Shown piece after piece: positions 43,602 to 53,301 of a stretch of 64,000 bases of DNA. Under the pieces are notes generated by a model, which saw nothing but the letters and a program-made list of their open reading frames with translations, was not told where the DNA came from and ran no database searches. This DNA comes from Chitinophaga sp. Cy-1792. Lineage in GTDB: Bacteria > Bacteroidota > Bacteroidia > Chitinophagales > Chitinophagaceae. Numbering within the stretch: position 1 is the first letter of the stretch; the number at the start of each line of letters is the position of its first letter. The stretch spans positions 3,162,001-3,226,000 of the forward strand of contig NZ_VWWO01000001.1 of assembly GCF_011752935.1 (NCBI RefSeq), given 5' to 3'. Made by a program: the position numbers and the translations under genes.

Positions 43602-44510
43602 TTAAAGATTTTCTTTATAGAACGGTACTAATTTATCTACCGCCTGTGCCACGTATTCCGGGCCGTCATAGAGGTCATAGTGAGAAGCCCCTTCAATTAC
43701 ATACAGGTCTTTTTGTTTGCTGGCAGCACGTTCAAACAATTCCTGGCCATCTTTTGCAGAACCGAATGCACCGGCAACAGATCCGGTAATGATCTGGAGT
43801 GGTTGTGTCAGTAATTTTTCTGCCAGGTGAAAGGCGTCGAAGGTCATGATATTAGCCATGCTGATAAAGCGTAATTTATTACAGGCTGTAGGGTATTGTC
43901 CGCGTGGAGTTCTGTAATAATCAACTGCCTGCAATACGTCAATATCTTTCACGCCGGCAGCCTGTGCTTCTTCAGGTGTGTTGGGAATCCAGCTGGTGAT
44001 CATTGGTTCAGCGCCACGTGCTTCGGCAGTGCGTTGCTGCGCGATGGCTTCCAGTGTCTGGATGGGATTACCTTCTCTGTAGAGGCGGCCGATATTGGCG
44101 CCGGCAACAGTACCCACTGCCTTGATGCGGCGTTCTGTCATGGCTGCATTGGCAGCATAGCCACCGCCTGCACATACACCGAGTACGCCTATACGATTTT
44201 CATCTATATAATGGAGTGTGGTCAGATAATCTACTGCTGCGTGGATGTCTTCTACGCGCATGGCCGGATCTTCGATGTAGCGGGGTTCTCCGCCGCTTTC
44301 TCCCTGGAATGATGCGTCGAAGGAGAGGGTTACAAAGCCTTCTGCGGCCAGTTTGGCTGCATATATACCTGCTGTTTGTTCTTTAACACTACTACCGGGA
44401 TGTACACAAACGATGGCCGCGTATTTTTTAGTCTGGTCAAAGTTGGATGGTAAGAAGAGGTTTCCTGCCATATCCCAGGTCCTGTTTTTGAATTTTACTG
44501 CCTGTGCCAT
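43602..44510 (-). CDS. Alpha/beta hydrolase, dienelactone hydrolase-like
   Basis: 302 aa, no signal peptide. The start region AAIVCVHPGSSVKEQTAGIYA and the nucleophile elbow GVCAGGGYAAN near residues 111-121 show a Cys nucleophile as in dienelactone hydrolase-like proteins. FDASFQGESGG follows the oxyanion region, and the catalytic His is probably in GASHYDLYDG near residue 281. It may act on lactones or esters in the cytoplasm. An AraC regulator gene lies directly upstream on the same strand, 103 bp away, and may control it. Confidence 0.9.
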   Translation of the reverse strand: MAQAVKFKNRTWDMAGNLFLPSNFDQTKKYAAIVCVHPGSSVKEQTAGIYAAKLAAEGFVTLSFDASFQGESGGEPRYIEDPAMRVEDIHAAVDYLTTLHYIDENRIGVLGVCAGGGYAANAAMTERRIKAVGTVAGANIGRLYREGNPIQTLEAIAQQRTAEARGAEPMITSWIPNTPEEAQAAGVKDIDVLQAVDYYRTPRGQYPTACNKLRFISMANIMTFDAFHLAEKLLTQPLQIITGSVAGAFGSAKDGQELFERAASKQKDLYVIEGASHYDLYDGPEYVAQAVDKLVPFYKENL

Positions 44511-44613
44511 AACTACTATTTTTTGAATGATTAAATACTTGTTAATGATGGCACAAAATTAGGTCAGCCCGGACGGTGTGATATAAAGTTTTTCAAACAG
44601 ATAAGTATGATTT

Positions 44614-45495
44614 TCAAACAATAGGTTGTTTTCGAAAGGCGTTAGGGGTAGTGCCTGTTACCCGTTTAAAGAAATTGTTAAAATAGGTGGGGTATTCAAA
44701 TCCAAGCGCATAGGCGATATCCGCCACATTCCAGTTGGTATGAAGTAGCAGCGCCCTTGCTTCAGCCGTAATCCTGTCTGTAATATGGTCTTTTGTAGTT
44801 TTGCCTGTGGTTTGTTTTACAGCTCTGTTGAGATGATTGACGTGTATATTGAGCAGGGCGGCAAAGTCTTGCGGGTGCTTTGTTTCCAGCGATTGATGCG
44901 GTGTGTCTATCGGGAACTGCCGTTCCAGCAGCTCCAGGAACATAGCGGCGATGCGGCTGGCGGCATTGGAGGTATAAAACTCCTCAGAAGGCTGCAGCTT
45001 GTGCGCTTCATGAATGATCAGGTTGATATAGTTCCTGATCAGCTCATCTTTATACTGGTAGCTGGAATCCTGTTCTTCCAGCATCTTTTTAAAGATAGAC
45101 CGGATAAAGTCATAGGTTTCTTTAGTCAGGCTGAATACAGGTGTGCCACCGATTTTAAAAATGGGCGATTCCTGCAGACTTTTCAGCCGTTCATTATTGT
45201 TGAGGAAGTCTTCCGTGAAGATGCAGCTGAAACTGTTATGCCTGGCGGACTCTACATGCCAGGAGTAGGGTATGTGCGGCGTGCCAAAGAAGAGGCTGTA
45301 GCCTTTCAGCGCCACGCTTTTATCAGCGTAGTGAATGGTGCTGCTGCCATGGTGCAGACATATCTTAAAGAAGTCTTTCCGTGAATATTCCGGCAAGCCT
45401 TCCATGGTATTCGCTACCTCATATATTTTGAAACCTTTCAGTCGCAGGTTGATATTTTTTATCTCGCCGGCTGTGGTCAGCAACTCATTTTTCAT
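44614..45495 (-). CDS. AraC family transcriptional regulator
   Basis: 293 aa. The N-terminal part (about 1-160) is a cupin-like sensor; the C-terminal 100 residues hold two helix-turn-helix units, with HVNHLNRAVKQTTGKTTKDHI and NVADIAYALGFEYPTYFNNFFKRVTGTTPNAFRK (read in parts), the AraC signature. It likely activates the downstream hydrolase gene on the same strand. The spacing of 103 bp leaves room for a binding site in front of the hydrolase. Ligand unknown. Confidence 0.93.
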   Translation of the reverse strand: MKNELLTTAGEIKNINLRLKGFKIYEVANTMEGLPEYSRKDFFKICLHHGSSTIHYADKSVALKGYSLFFGTPHIPYSWHVESARHNSFSCIFTEDFLNNNERLKSLQESPIFKIGGTPVFSLTKETYDFIRSIFKKMLEEQDSSYQYKDELIRNYINLIIHEAHKLQPSEEFYTSNAASRIAAMFLELLERQFPIDTPHQSLETKHPQDFAALLNIHVNHLNRAVKQTTGKTTKDHITDRITAEARALLLHTNWNVADIAYALGFEYPTYFNNFFKRVTGTTPNAFRKQPIV

Positions 45496-45717
45496 CTTAC
45501 AAAATTAAGAAAATCAAACATAAATCCTGTAAATCTGAAAAATGCATAGTTGAATCGTTAATAGTATATGTTTTTATGAGATATTATTTTGAATAAATCC
45601 CCTGGATGATGTGCGTATCACGCTTTTCCGTGATTTATTGCAGTGCTGTTCCTATTATAAATGAATGTCTGTAATTTCAATATAGACATTTCCTTTTCAC
45701 ACAAAAAAGTTTTGGTT

Positions 45718-45882
45718 ATGAAACCTGTAAATCCTAAAAAAATTAAACTGGGTGTAATTAAAATTGCCCCAATGAATGGCGCTCACCAGGGAGAAGCGCA
45801 AGGCATGAAAAGCAATTCCAGCTGTGGTCATGTTTGCCCGACTATCTGCTCTCAGAATTGCCCTACTTTCTTATGTTTCTAA
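45718..45882 (+). CDS. Ribosomally made, lanthipeptide-like precursor peptide
   Basis: 54 aa from the ATG at 45718; an upstream start at 45661 is unlikely. The leader (residues 2-22, KPVNPKKIKLGVIKIAPMNG) resembles the Bacteroidota leader of class I lanthipeptide and related precursors. The core has five Cys at 36, 40, 44, 48 and 53, the first four spaced exactly four apart, with CPT repeated and Ser/Thr partners available for thioether rings. No LanB/LanC, cyclase or export gene lies in the window. A hairpin follows at 45893. The class assignment is an inference from composition and leader. Confidence 0.65.
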   Translation: MKPVNPKKIKLGVIKIAPMNGAHQGEAQGMKSNSSCGHVCPTICSQNCPTFLCF

Positions 45883-45892
45883 AAAAAACAAC

Positions 45893-45922
45893 AAGGGAGT
45901 CTCACCAAAGAGGCTCCTTTGG
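45893..45922 (+). terminator. Hairpin after the precursor peptide gene
   Basis: An 8-bp core stem (45896-45903 with 45910-45917) extendable to 11 bp, with a 6-nt loop; T run is short. Confidence 0.55.
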
Positions 45923-46089
45923 TTTGATACCCCGTTAATAGCAATTTGTTGGAGGATGCCTGTGGCTGAATGTTTCTGATCTCTCTACTAAATTATCCTG
46001 ATCTGGAAATATCTGAAAAGAAAACCTATTTTTTTTATATTGTATCTGTAGAAGATCAACATCTTATATCCCTTTCATTACCAGTATTT

Positions 46090-46635
46090 ATGAAGTTTTT
46101 GCGAGTAGCACGCAATTTTTGTATCCTTATTTTTAGCTGGGGCATGGCATCAGGACAGCAGTCTGTTGTTCATACATCGCCGGAAGCAGCGGTATTGACA
46201 ACGTCAGTGAATGCTCCTGCTGTACAAGTTCAACCAATCATTTACAGGTTAGATAAGGAGATACTTGTTCAAATAGGCAAGTGTACCCGGAAAATGCACC
46301 TGAGCGATACGGTGAAACCCTTCGTATTATGGCTAAATACATTCGATACTACGGAGATTATGCTTGTCAGATATTGTTCTTCGTGTAAAGCAAGCCCGCA
46401 AACACGGATCATTGATAACTCAAATAGATTTGTCCGGATTAGCGATACGATGAGCATTCCGATTGTCCCGATATCGGACATGGTCTATACAGATAACCTT
46501 AATGTGGTTGCAGATGAAGGTACTTCCAGAGAAAATATTACGATAACTAGATATCAGTTTTCAGGATGGGTAATACGTTTTAAGGAAAATAATGGTAGAA
46601 TGAAGGTATTGGATACTTTTTATTTCCAGCATTAG
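46090..46635 (+). CDS. Secreted protein of unknown function
   Basis: 181 aa from the ATG at 46090; an upstream start at 45970 would give an odd 40-residue extension. Residues 1-24 form a signal peptide (FCILIFSWGMASGQQ). The mature part looks all-beta (PIIYRLDKEILVQIGK, YQFSGWVIRFKENNGRMKVL) and has one CSSC pair. No family recognised. It is the first of three consecutive unknown genes behind the precursor peptide. Confidence 0.6.
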   Translation: MKFLRVARNFCILIFSWGMASGQQSVVHTSPEAAVLTTSVNAPAVQVQPIIYRLDKEILVQIGKCTRKMHLSDTVKPFVLWLNTFDTTEIMLVRYCSSCKASPQTRIIDNSNRFVRISDTMSIPIVPISDMVYTDNLNVVADEGTSRENITITRYQFSGWVIRFKENNGRMKVLDTFYFQH

Positions 46636-46694
46636 TAGCCTATAACAGGCAGATTCCTTCTGCCATAAGTAACAATGATTTACTAAATATAGAT

Positions 46695-47216
46695 ATGAAT
46701 AGGATAGTATGTGTGCTGCCACTGATCACTGGTAGAAATTACCGCTTACTTATGTGGTTGAGGTGGTCTGGGCTGGTAATGCTAGGTCTGGCATTTTATT
46801 GTGTTAATTATGGCCCGAAATGCTGGTTTCTAATTTTGGTACCCCTTGCCACATTATTTTGGCATGCTAACTTAATAATAAAGGAATATACTATTATTGG
46901 AAGCATTTATTTATCTCCATATGAAATAGTGCTAAGCTATACAACAGGGCACGAAATGAGGTATTTGCTTGAGGATCTGAAAGATATTGATGTTTCCATT
47001 AATAGTGTAAGTGGTGAATTAATTGGGGGGAAATCTTTTTTTATAAAAACAGGAGTGCGCAATTACATTATGTTTCGATATGCAGGAGAAAAGAATGAGG
47101 TGGAATTTTTACTGGAAGATCAACATGTAACACCATTATCCCAGCTATTGAAATTGTGGAAACAAAATGGCCTCAAATTTAAGTTGCAAAATATTTCCAG
47201 AGAAAACTTTTCCTGA
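46695..47216 (+). CDS. Membrane protein of unknown function
   Basis: 173 aa. Two hydrophobic segments at about residues 21-38 and 45-62 form a helical hairpin; the C-terminal 110 residues look like a soluble domain (IIGSIYLSPYEIVLSY, IKTGVRNYIMFRYAGE) similar in layout to PH-like bacterial membrane proteins, without recognisable motif. The local sequence is more A+T-rich than the surrounding genes. It is followed 29 bp later by another unknown gene. Confidence 0.6.
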   Translation: MNRIVCVLPLITGRNYRLLMWLRWSGLVMLGLAFYCVNYGPKCWFLILVPLATLFWHANLIIKEYTIIGSIYLSPYEIVLSYTTGHEMRYLLEDLKDIDVSINSVSGELIGGKSFFIKTGVRNYIMFRYAGEKNEVEFLLEDQHVTPLSQLLKLWKQNGLKFKLQNISRENFS

Positions 47217-47245
47217 AGAATTTATTGTTAAAAATAATTTATGAG

Positions 47246-47803
47246 ATGTTAAACCGTTGTCTATTTTTTTTTGTGACAGTCATTTTGTCTGCAGGGAACA
47301 GTAATGGTCAAGCTGTTTATACAAAAATAACCCAGGTTGGGAAAGTTGTATATAGCAGTGGCATTCATAGTAGCAGGGATTCTATTAAGCTTGATCTGGC
47401 AATGCTTTGCAGTAAATATATTTTTACATATTATAAGCATAAAAAATTGCCATTCATCTATCTGGCGGTTTCTCCGGTGAAAGTATCAGATACCGTGACG
47501 TATGAAATGTCATATGATAATATTCACGGACATGCACTTAATAATAGTAACGTAAAAGTCAGGAATAAATACATGGAGCCCGGTATCAGGATTTGGGTGA
47601 GTGATTTTTCTGTTGATAAAAGATCTCTTTTAAAACTACTGGATTTTGGTATTAATAACCTAAAGGATTTAAAGTCATTATATCGTAAAGCGGTACATGA
47701 GGAGGAATATGATGATGAATTATTACAGCTGCCGCAAGAAAAGATTTTCCAAATATTATCACAGCCCGCCACCAAAGAAATAGAAGATTTGCTTGCGCAA
47801 TGA
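47246..47803 (+). CDS. Secreted protein of unknown function
   Basis: 185 aa from the ATG at 47246; a TTG at 47225 would overlap the signal peptide poorly. Residues 1-22 form a signal peptide (FFFVTVILSAGNSNGQ). The rest has a YTKITQVGKVVYSSGIHS start and a charged C-terminus (EEEYDDELLQLPQEKIFQIL). No motif recognised. It ends the A+T-rich block of unknown genes; a terminator follows at 47904. Confidence 0.55.
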   Translation: MLNRCLFFFVTVILSAGNSNGQAVYTKITQVGKVVYSSGIHSSRDSIKLDLAMLCSKYIFTYYKHKKLPFIYLAVSPVKVSDTVTYEMSYDNIHGHALNNSNVKVRNKYMEPGIRIWVSDFSVDKRSLLKLLDFGINNLKDLKSLYRKAVHEEEYDDELLQLPQEKIFQILSQPATKEIEDLLAQ

Positions 47804-47903
47804 AGACTGTTTTAATGCATGTTTTTATCAGGAAAGAATTGTGATATTTCCGAGTTAGAATAAGTTGGTTTGATCGACTTTGCAAGGTTTTTTTAGGTAT
47901 AAA

Positions 47904-47934
47904 AAGGTCGGGATTATCCCGACCTTCCTTTTTG
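47904..47934. terminator. Bidirectional terminator
   Basis: A perfect 10-bp stem (47904-47913 with 47917-47926) with a 3-nt loop and TCCTTTTT tail, between convergent genes. Confidence 0.8.
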
Positions 47935-47945
47935 AAAATTTCCTC

Positions 47946-48407
47946 TTAGACAGTTTTTATTAAGCCTAATTGCGTTAAGGCAGTAATACCATCATCAAGA
48001 CCAATTTCTTCAACGATTTTTCCGTCTACAATTTTCAGTACGGTTGTTCCGGTGAAATGCATTTTTCTTCCGGTAGCTTCCGGGAGTGAACCTGCAAGGA
48101 AGTCGCCAAAAGCAGTGCCTGTGTGGGTGCCGCCGCCTTCCCATTGGCCTACTACATAATCTCCTTCAGCAATCAGGTCGGCAGTGCCCCAGAACTGCAA
48201 ATCAGGGAATGCTGCACGGAAATCTGTCATGAAATCCTTAATGTCTTCGCGACCATTGCGTGGTTCATGCAATGAATATTTCAATAACATATCAGGTGCA
48301 GCAATTTCATCTACAATGGAAAGGTCTGCTGTTTCACCCCAGAAGTGTGTAAACCAACGTACCACTATTTCTTTGTTTAGCTCTTCTTTTGTTTTTTGAT
48401 TTTCCAT
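47946..48407 (-). CDS. SnoaL-like ester cyclase family protein
   Basis: 153 aa, no signal peptide. The fold pattern is NTF2-like: KEIVVRWFTHFWGET start, LHEPRNGREDIKDFMTDFRAAFPDLQF and the terminal VLKIVDGKIVEEIGLDDGITALTQLGLI match SnoaL-like cyclases. Members range from polyketide cyclases to uncharacterised stress proteins; here no polyketide genes are present. It lies downstream of susD on the same strand but is separated by a terminator. Confidence 0.88.
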   Translation of the reverse strand: MENQKTKEELNKEIVVRWFTHFWGETADLSIVDEIAAPDMLLKYSLHEPRNGREDIKDFMTDFRAAFPDLQFWGTADLIAEGDYVVGQWEGGGTHTGTAFGDFLAGSLPEATGRKMHFTGTTVLKIVDGKIVEEIGLDDGITALTQLGLIKTV

Positions 48408-48577
48408 GGTTTGAAAATTTTGAATTATTTAAATATTGTTTTCATTTGATAGTTCAAAATTAGCCAGACCATTCTTCGTGGGAAATCCGTTTCTTGCTGA
48501 TTTGTCGTAATTTATTTTTTCTTTTTCGCAAGAAACGGATTGACGATTTTTATATAAATGTATAACGCCTAAAAATA

Positions 48578-48608
48578 AAGAAGGTAGCCAGCTAATGGCT
48601 ACCTTCTT
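48578..48608 (-). terminator. Intrinsic terminator of the susCD transcript
   Basis: A perfect 13-bp stem (48578-48590 with 48596-48608) with 5-nt loop; on the minus strand it is followed by a T-rich run. Confidence 0.8.
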
Positions 48609-48685
48609 GTTCGACTTTATTGTCTAATCAGCAGTAGATACTGCTTTTGTCGTTTATGTCCTATCTTTCTCTATGACTTTTACGT

Positions 48686-50086
48686 TTACCAACCACTATT
48701 ATTAGGTTTAATATTTGGATTGCTCAGTACTTCTGCCTGAGGTATTGGAATATGGTAATAGATATCATTAGGTGTTAATGTCTCTGTTTCCCTTACTACT
48801 GGCTTTTCCCATCGTTTGAGATCAAAAAAGCGATGACCTTCAAAAGCTAATTCCTTCCATCTTTCCGTAGCTATGGCTGTTTTTATCTCCTGCAGACTTG
48901 AAAATGTTTCTGCCTTGTAATCCTTTATACGAGCGGATCTGAGTGCGTTTAGCTGATCGGTGGCTGCTGCCAGGTTGCCAGATTGTGCATAGGCTTCTGC
49001 ACGGATAAGGTACATTTCTGCTACGCGGAATACTTTAACATCGTTTCTATTTTCAGCGCCGTCTGTTCCTTTATATTTCGTGATGATATCAGGGAGCTGT
49101 CCATCTGCTTCGAGTGAAGGGTCATGGTCGAAATAGGCGGTGGCACGGATGTCCGTCTGGTCGTCGTAGGCTTGCAGCAGCTGTTGCGAAGGGGCGAAGT
49201 AGATAATACCTAAGCCCGCATTTTTCCAAATATCACCAGGCCTGATGCTGCTTTGATTCGTTCTTTTCAGTTTGAAGATTACTTCTGCATTGCTTTTGTC
49301 TGTCCATATGGCCGGAAATTCATCGCTGGTAGCCAGTGTTGCATTGGCAACGGCTTTGTCTGCAAACAACAGCGCATTGCTCCAGTTGCTGGAATATAAT
49401 GCTATCCTGGCTTTCAGGGCATACAGTGCCTGTTTGTTCATGCGGGTATTATCTGTGCCATCACCTATATCTTTTAAGGCCTCGTCGAGGTCTTGCTGGA
49501 GTTTAGCCATGAAGTCCGCGGTGGAAGGGCGGGAAGGCTTGTTGTTAATATCGGCATCAGTGATGTAAGGTACTGCCAGTCCGCCGGAAAGATAAGAGCT
49601 GGCGTATATACGATACAGTTCGAAATGTTCGAAGGCACGGATGGCCAGTAGTTCGCCTTCCAGTTGCTGTTTCACACTGCTATCCGCTTCATTCTGCACG
49701 GGTACTTTATTCAGGCCGGCGAGTATTCGGTTAGCGCGGTTAATGACCTGGTAGCCGTTTGTCCAGGGTGCGGCTATTTCAGGATCAAAGCCTGTATACG
49801 ACCATCGGTACAGCAGCTGGGCGTCGCCATTAACACCAGCGTTTTTAGGTCCTATCGCGCACTCGTCAGCCAATACAGCACCTATACGCAAGGTGTATTC
49901 AGGCGCCCAGCCGGCATATACGCCCAGCACGGCACGGTTTACAGTGGAAACAGACTGGAAGATATCTTCTTCATCTACCTGGTCGGTAGGTTTGATGTCC
50001 AGCATTTTATTGCAGGAAGAATAGAGTAGGGGAGATGCGGCTACACAAACAGCCAATGACCATCTTTTTATAGTTGTAAATTTCAT
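48686..50086 (-). CDS. SusD/RagB family outer-membrane lipoprotein
   Basis: 466 aa with signal peptide and lipobox ending in SSCNK (Cys25). It opens with LDIKPTDQVDEEDIFQSVSTVNRAVLGVYAGW (read in parts) and ends with WKELAFEGHRFFDLKRWEKPV and IPIPQAEVLSNPNIKPN, all standard SusD landmarks. It caps the SusC transporter and captures glycans or peptides at the surface. The susC gene ends 21 bp upstream. No glycoside hydrolases follow, so the substrate may not be a polysaccharide. Confidence 0.95.
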   Translation of the reverse strand: MKFTTIKRWSLAVCVAASPLLYSSCNKMLDIKPTDQVDEEDIFQSVSTVNRAVLGVYAGWAPEYTLRIGAVLADECAIGPKNAGVNGDAQLLYRWSYTGFDPEIAAPWTNGYQVINRANRILAGLNKVPVQNEADSSVKQQLEGELLAIRAFEHFELYRIYASSYLSGGLAVPYITDADINNKPSRPSTADFMAKLQQDLDEALKDIGDGTDNTRMNKQALYALKARIALYSSNWSNALLFADKAVANATLATSDEFPAIWTDKSNAEVIFKLKRTNQSSIRPGDIWKNAGLGIIYFAPSQQLLQAYDDQTDIRATAYFDHDPSLEADGQLPDIITKYKGTDGAENRNDVKVFRVAEMYLIRAEAYAQSGNLAAATDQLNALRSARIKDYKAETFSSLQEIKTAIATERWKELAFEGHRFFDLKRWEKPVVRETETLTPNDIYYHIPIPQAEVLSNPNIKPNNSGW

Positions 50087-50107
50087 TGTTGATGCTTTAG
50101 TTGTTCA

Positions 50108-53100
50108 TTAAAAGCCTACCTGTATGCCACCGGTGATGATACGCGGCATTGGGTATTCGTATTGGGCAATGTCGTTGGCGTCTTCAGGATCGAAGCCTCT
50201 CCACTTCATGATGGAAAAGAGGTTCTGACCGGAGGCAAATACTTTCAGGTTCCTGATAGCTCCTTTGGTGGCGCCGGAAACAGGGATGTTGTAGCCGATA
50301 GTTATATTTCTCAGCTTGACATAATCCGCGCTGGTAATATCTCTGCTGGTAACATAAGTGGCATATTGTGCACCCGCATAGTTGCTGATGTCCCCTGGTT
50401 TCTGCCAGATACTCAGCATATCCCTGGACTGGCTGTACCTGCGGTAGGCAGCGCTGCCGGAATGTGCGTACATATCAGGATAGTTGAGTCGCGACATGCC
50501 ATGAATGAAACTGATAAGCGTACTGAATTCCAGGCGTTTCCAGCGAATGCTCAGTGTAGCGCCGCCCATTACCGGAGGGTCGTAGGTAGCGTTTAAAGGA
50601 ACGGCATCATCAGGATTGTAGACATTGGTTTCCTTTCCGTCTTTGTCGAGGTAGAGCGGGGCGCCTGTCTGCGGGTCCACACCTTTCCATCTTACCGCGT
50701 AGAAGCTACCCAGTGGCTTTCCTACCATGTTCATGGTTACCTCGTCGGAGAAAATCTGTTCTTCTTCTCCCAGACTTAAAATCCTGTTTTTGTTATACGC
50801 GAAGTTCAGTCCAAGGGTCATGGAGAAATCTTTTTGTTTGATTACATCTCCTTCCAGCATCAGTTCCACGCCGCGGTTCCTGACCTTTCCCGAATTGGTG
50901 GCTATCGTAGGGAAGCCGGTAGTAAGGGAAAGATTTCTGTTCACAAACAATCCTTTGGTAACGCGGTTATAAACATCTACTTCACCACGAAGACGGTTGT
51001 GGAAGAATCCGAATTCCAATCCTACATCAGCGATGTTATTCATTTCCCAGTTATAGGCCGGATTACCTGGAGTTATGGGGATCAATGCCTTGCCGCCGTT
51101 ATAATCTGCGGAGCCATATAATGTTTTATAGCCATAGTCGCTGGTGAAGCCGCCTGCATTACCTGTAAGGCCATAGCTGGCGCGCATACGCAGGTTGCTG
51201 AAGGCCGACTGTGATTTCATGAAGTTCTCTGCCAGTATATTCCAGTTACCACCAATCGCGTAGAACAGTTTGTACCTGTTATCCGCGGGTACCTGGGAAG
51301 AACCGTCGCGGCGCAGGCTGGCGGTAATCGTATAGCGGTCGTCGTAGGAATAGCGGAACAGCCCTATCTGAGATACCAACATACGGTTGGGAGTTGTTTG
51401 TCCGCTGATATCCGGGATGAAGTTATTATCAGGCGTGCCTGGTGTAACACCGGCAGGTGTGTTATGTAATTCTGATACCAGTCCGTAACCTCTGAATCCG
51501 AACCCGTTGCCGGTGATCTTATTGATTTCTGCGAGGAGATTGGCTTCTATTTCGTGGTGGGTGTTCCAGTGTTTATTGTACCGGAATCCTCCTGTACCTA
51601 CGAGACCAAGTCTGTTGGCGAGTCCGCGCTGATAATAGCCCTGGTTGCCGTTGGTGACCAGTTGCCCGTACCAGGAGTCAGGATTGAGGTATTCTGTAGT
51701 ATTACTTTGCTGGAAGTCCATACCCACAGTACCCGTCAGTTGCAGGTCTTTGGTGAGGTCTACTGTTTCATTCAGCGACAGTACGGCCTTCAGCTGATTA
51801 TCCTTTTTCATGCTGTTGGCATAGGCATCGAGGGCATTGGCGCCGTAATTGCCTACGCCTGGCTTGCCATAGCGCGATTCATATGGCAGCGCATAATACA
51901 GGGCAGCAATAGGATTCTTTTCCGTGATGCCACCGCCGCCAACAGCAGCGCCACCTTCTTCTGCCACACCTTCGTCCTGTATATATTTCACTGTGGCCGC
52001 AGATAAGCCCATATTGAGCGTTGTACGGAACCTACCACTGCGGTTCTGGATATTGCCACGCAGACTATATCTTTCCAATCCTGAATTCAGTGCAATACCT
52101 TCCTGATTAAAATAAGAACCGGAAAGATAGAATACCGTTTTATCATTTCCTCCGGAGATATTCAGACTGTGAGACTGCATACGGCCCTGACGCAGCAGTT
52201 GCTTGCGCCAGTCTGTATTGATCTGGCGCATACTATCGAGTACGGCGTTGCCATAGGTGTAGTCTTCCAGTGTTTTCGGTACTGCTGCACCGTTGACAAT
52301 TTTCTGCGGATTATTTGGAGAGTAGGCCCATCCCGGCAGGGTTGGGTCTTTTAGTATTTCTTCGAACTGCAACCGTTCGTTGGTATTCATCATGTCCCAT
52401 TTAGCGCTGTTGAGCGAGGAGATACCAAACTGATTGCGATAGTTGACACGAACTTTCCCATCTTCCCATGCTTTTCCTTTTTTGGTGGTGATGATGATCA
52501 CACCGTTTGCTGCGCGGGAGCCATAGGCGGCAGTTGCGGCCGCATCCTTCAATACGCTGATTGTTTCAAAATCTTCCGGGTTGAGTGCCGAAAAAGAGTT
52601 GTTGGAAACAGGCACGCCATCAATTACATAGAGTGGGTTTACATCCCCGTTGATGGAGCCCAGTCCGCGGATGGATACGCGTCCGGGTTCGCCGGGCTGT
52701 CCGGTGGGAGTGCCCACATACAGGCCAGGAGCGCGGCCTTGCAGCATTACGTCGAAGGATCCAACGGGCGCTTGCGTGGTAACACCAGTGGGCACACTGG
52801 TAATGGCGCCGGTAGTTCTGGATTTGCTTTGCTGCGTGTAGCCGGTTACCACCACTCCCTGCAGTGCCTGCGAAGACCCTGCCAGCAATATTTGCAGTGA
52901 ATGGTTCGTATTGCCAACAATTACTTCTTTCTCACGGTAACCCATGTACGTACACAGTAATTTTCTGGCGCCTGAGGGTAACTGGATAATGAATTTTCCC
53001 TGTGCATCTGTAATGACACCGGTTCCTGTTCCTGGTATGGCTACGGTAACACCCGGTAGCGGCTGTCCGTTGGTAGAATCGGCTACAATACCATGTAGCT

Positions 53101-53170
53101 GCCGTTCCTGGGCAGATACACTACCTGTAAATATGCATATGCCCAGTAGAGAGGTAAAATAAAATTTCAT
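50108..53170 (-). CDS. SusC/RagA family TonB-linked outer-membrane protein
   Basis: 1020 aa. Signal peptide to about residue 20; carboxypeptidase-regulatory-like domain at about 25-105; plug with the SusC signature NPLYVIDGVPVSNNSF, ETISVLKDAAATAAYGSRAANGVIIITTKKG (read in parts); barrel ending in ITGGIQVGF. It forms the transport channel with SusD. It has no STN domain, so it is not linked to an ECF/FecR pair; the adjacent response regulator gene upstream may control it. Substrate unknown. Confidence 0.96.
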   Translation of the reverse strand: MKFYFTSLLGICIFTGSVSAQERQLHGIVADSTNGQPLPGVTVAIPGTGTGVITDAQGKFIIQLPSGARKLLCTYMGYREKEVIVGNTNHSLQILLAGSSQALQGVVVTGYTQQSKSRTTGAITSVPTGVTTQAPVGSFDVMLQGRAPGLYVGTPTGQPGEPGRVSIRGLGSINGDVNPLYVIDGVPVSNNSFSALNPEDFETISVLKDAAATAAYGSRAANGVIIITTKKGKAWEDGKVRVNYRNQFGISSLNSAKWDMMNTNERLQFEEILKDPTLPGWAYSPNNPQKIVNGAAVPKTLEDYTYGNAVLDSMRQINTDWRKQLLRQGRMQSHSLNISGGNDKTVFYLSGSYFNQEGIALNSGLERYSLRGNIQNRSGRFRTTLNMGLSAATVKYIQDEGVAEEGGAAVGGGGITEKNPIAALYYALPYESRYGKPGVGNYGANALDAYANSMKKDNQLKAVLSLNETVDLTKDLQLTGTVGMDFQQSNTTEYLNPDSWYGQLVTNGNQGYYQRGLANRLGLVGTGGFRYNKHWNTHHEIEANLLAEINKITGNGFGFRGYGLVSELHNTPAGVTPGTPDNNFIPDISGQTTPNRMLVSQIGLFRYSYDDRYTITASLRRDGSSQVPADNRYKLFYAIGGNWNILAENFMKSQSAFSNLRMRASYGLTGNAGGFTSDYGYKTLYGSADYNGGKALIPITPGNPAYNWEMNNIADVGLEFGFFHNRLRGEVDVYNRVTKGLFVNRNLSLTTGFPTIATNSGKVRNRGVELMLEGDVIKQKDFSMTLGLNFAYNKNRILSLGEEEQIFSDEVTMNMVGKPLGSFYAVRWKGVDPQTGAPLYLDKDGKETNVYNPDDAVPLNATYDPPVMGGATLSIRWKRLEFSTLISFIHGMSRLNYPDMYAHSGSAAYRRYSQSRDMLSIWQKPGDISNYAGAQYATYVTSRDITSADYVKLRNITIGYNIPVSGATKGAIRNLKVFASGQNLFSIMKWRGFDPEDANDIAQYEYPMPRIITGGIQVGF

Positions 53171-53301
53171 AAATAATAATGCAGTTAAGCGAGTGCAGAA
53201 TGTCTGTTCATTTCAATGCAAAGCTAGAACTGCATTATTGGAGCAGTATTAAATGCGTGGATGCTTACAGTTAGAATGTAATTAGGAAATTCTAATGTGT
53301 G

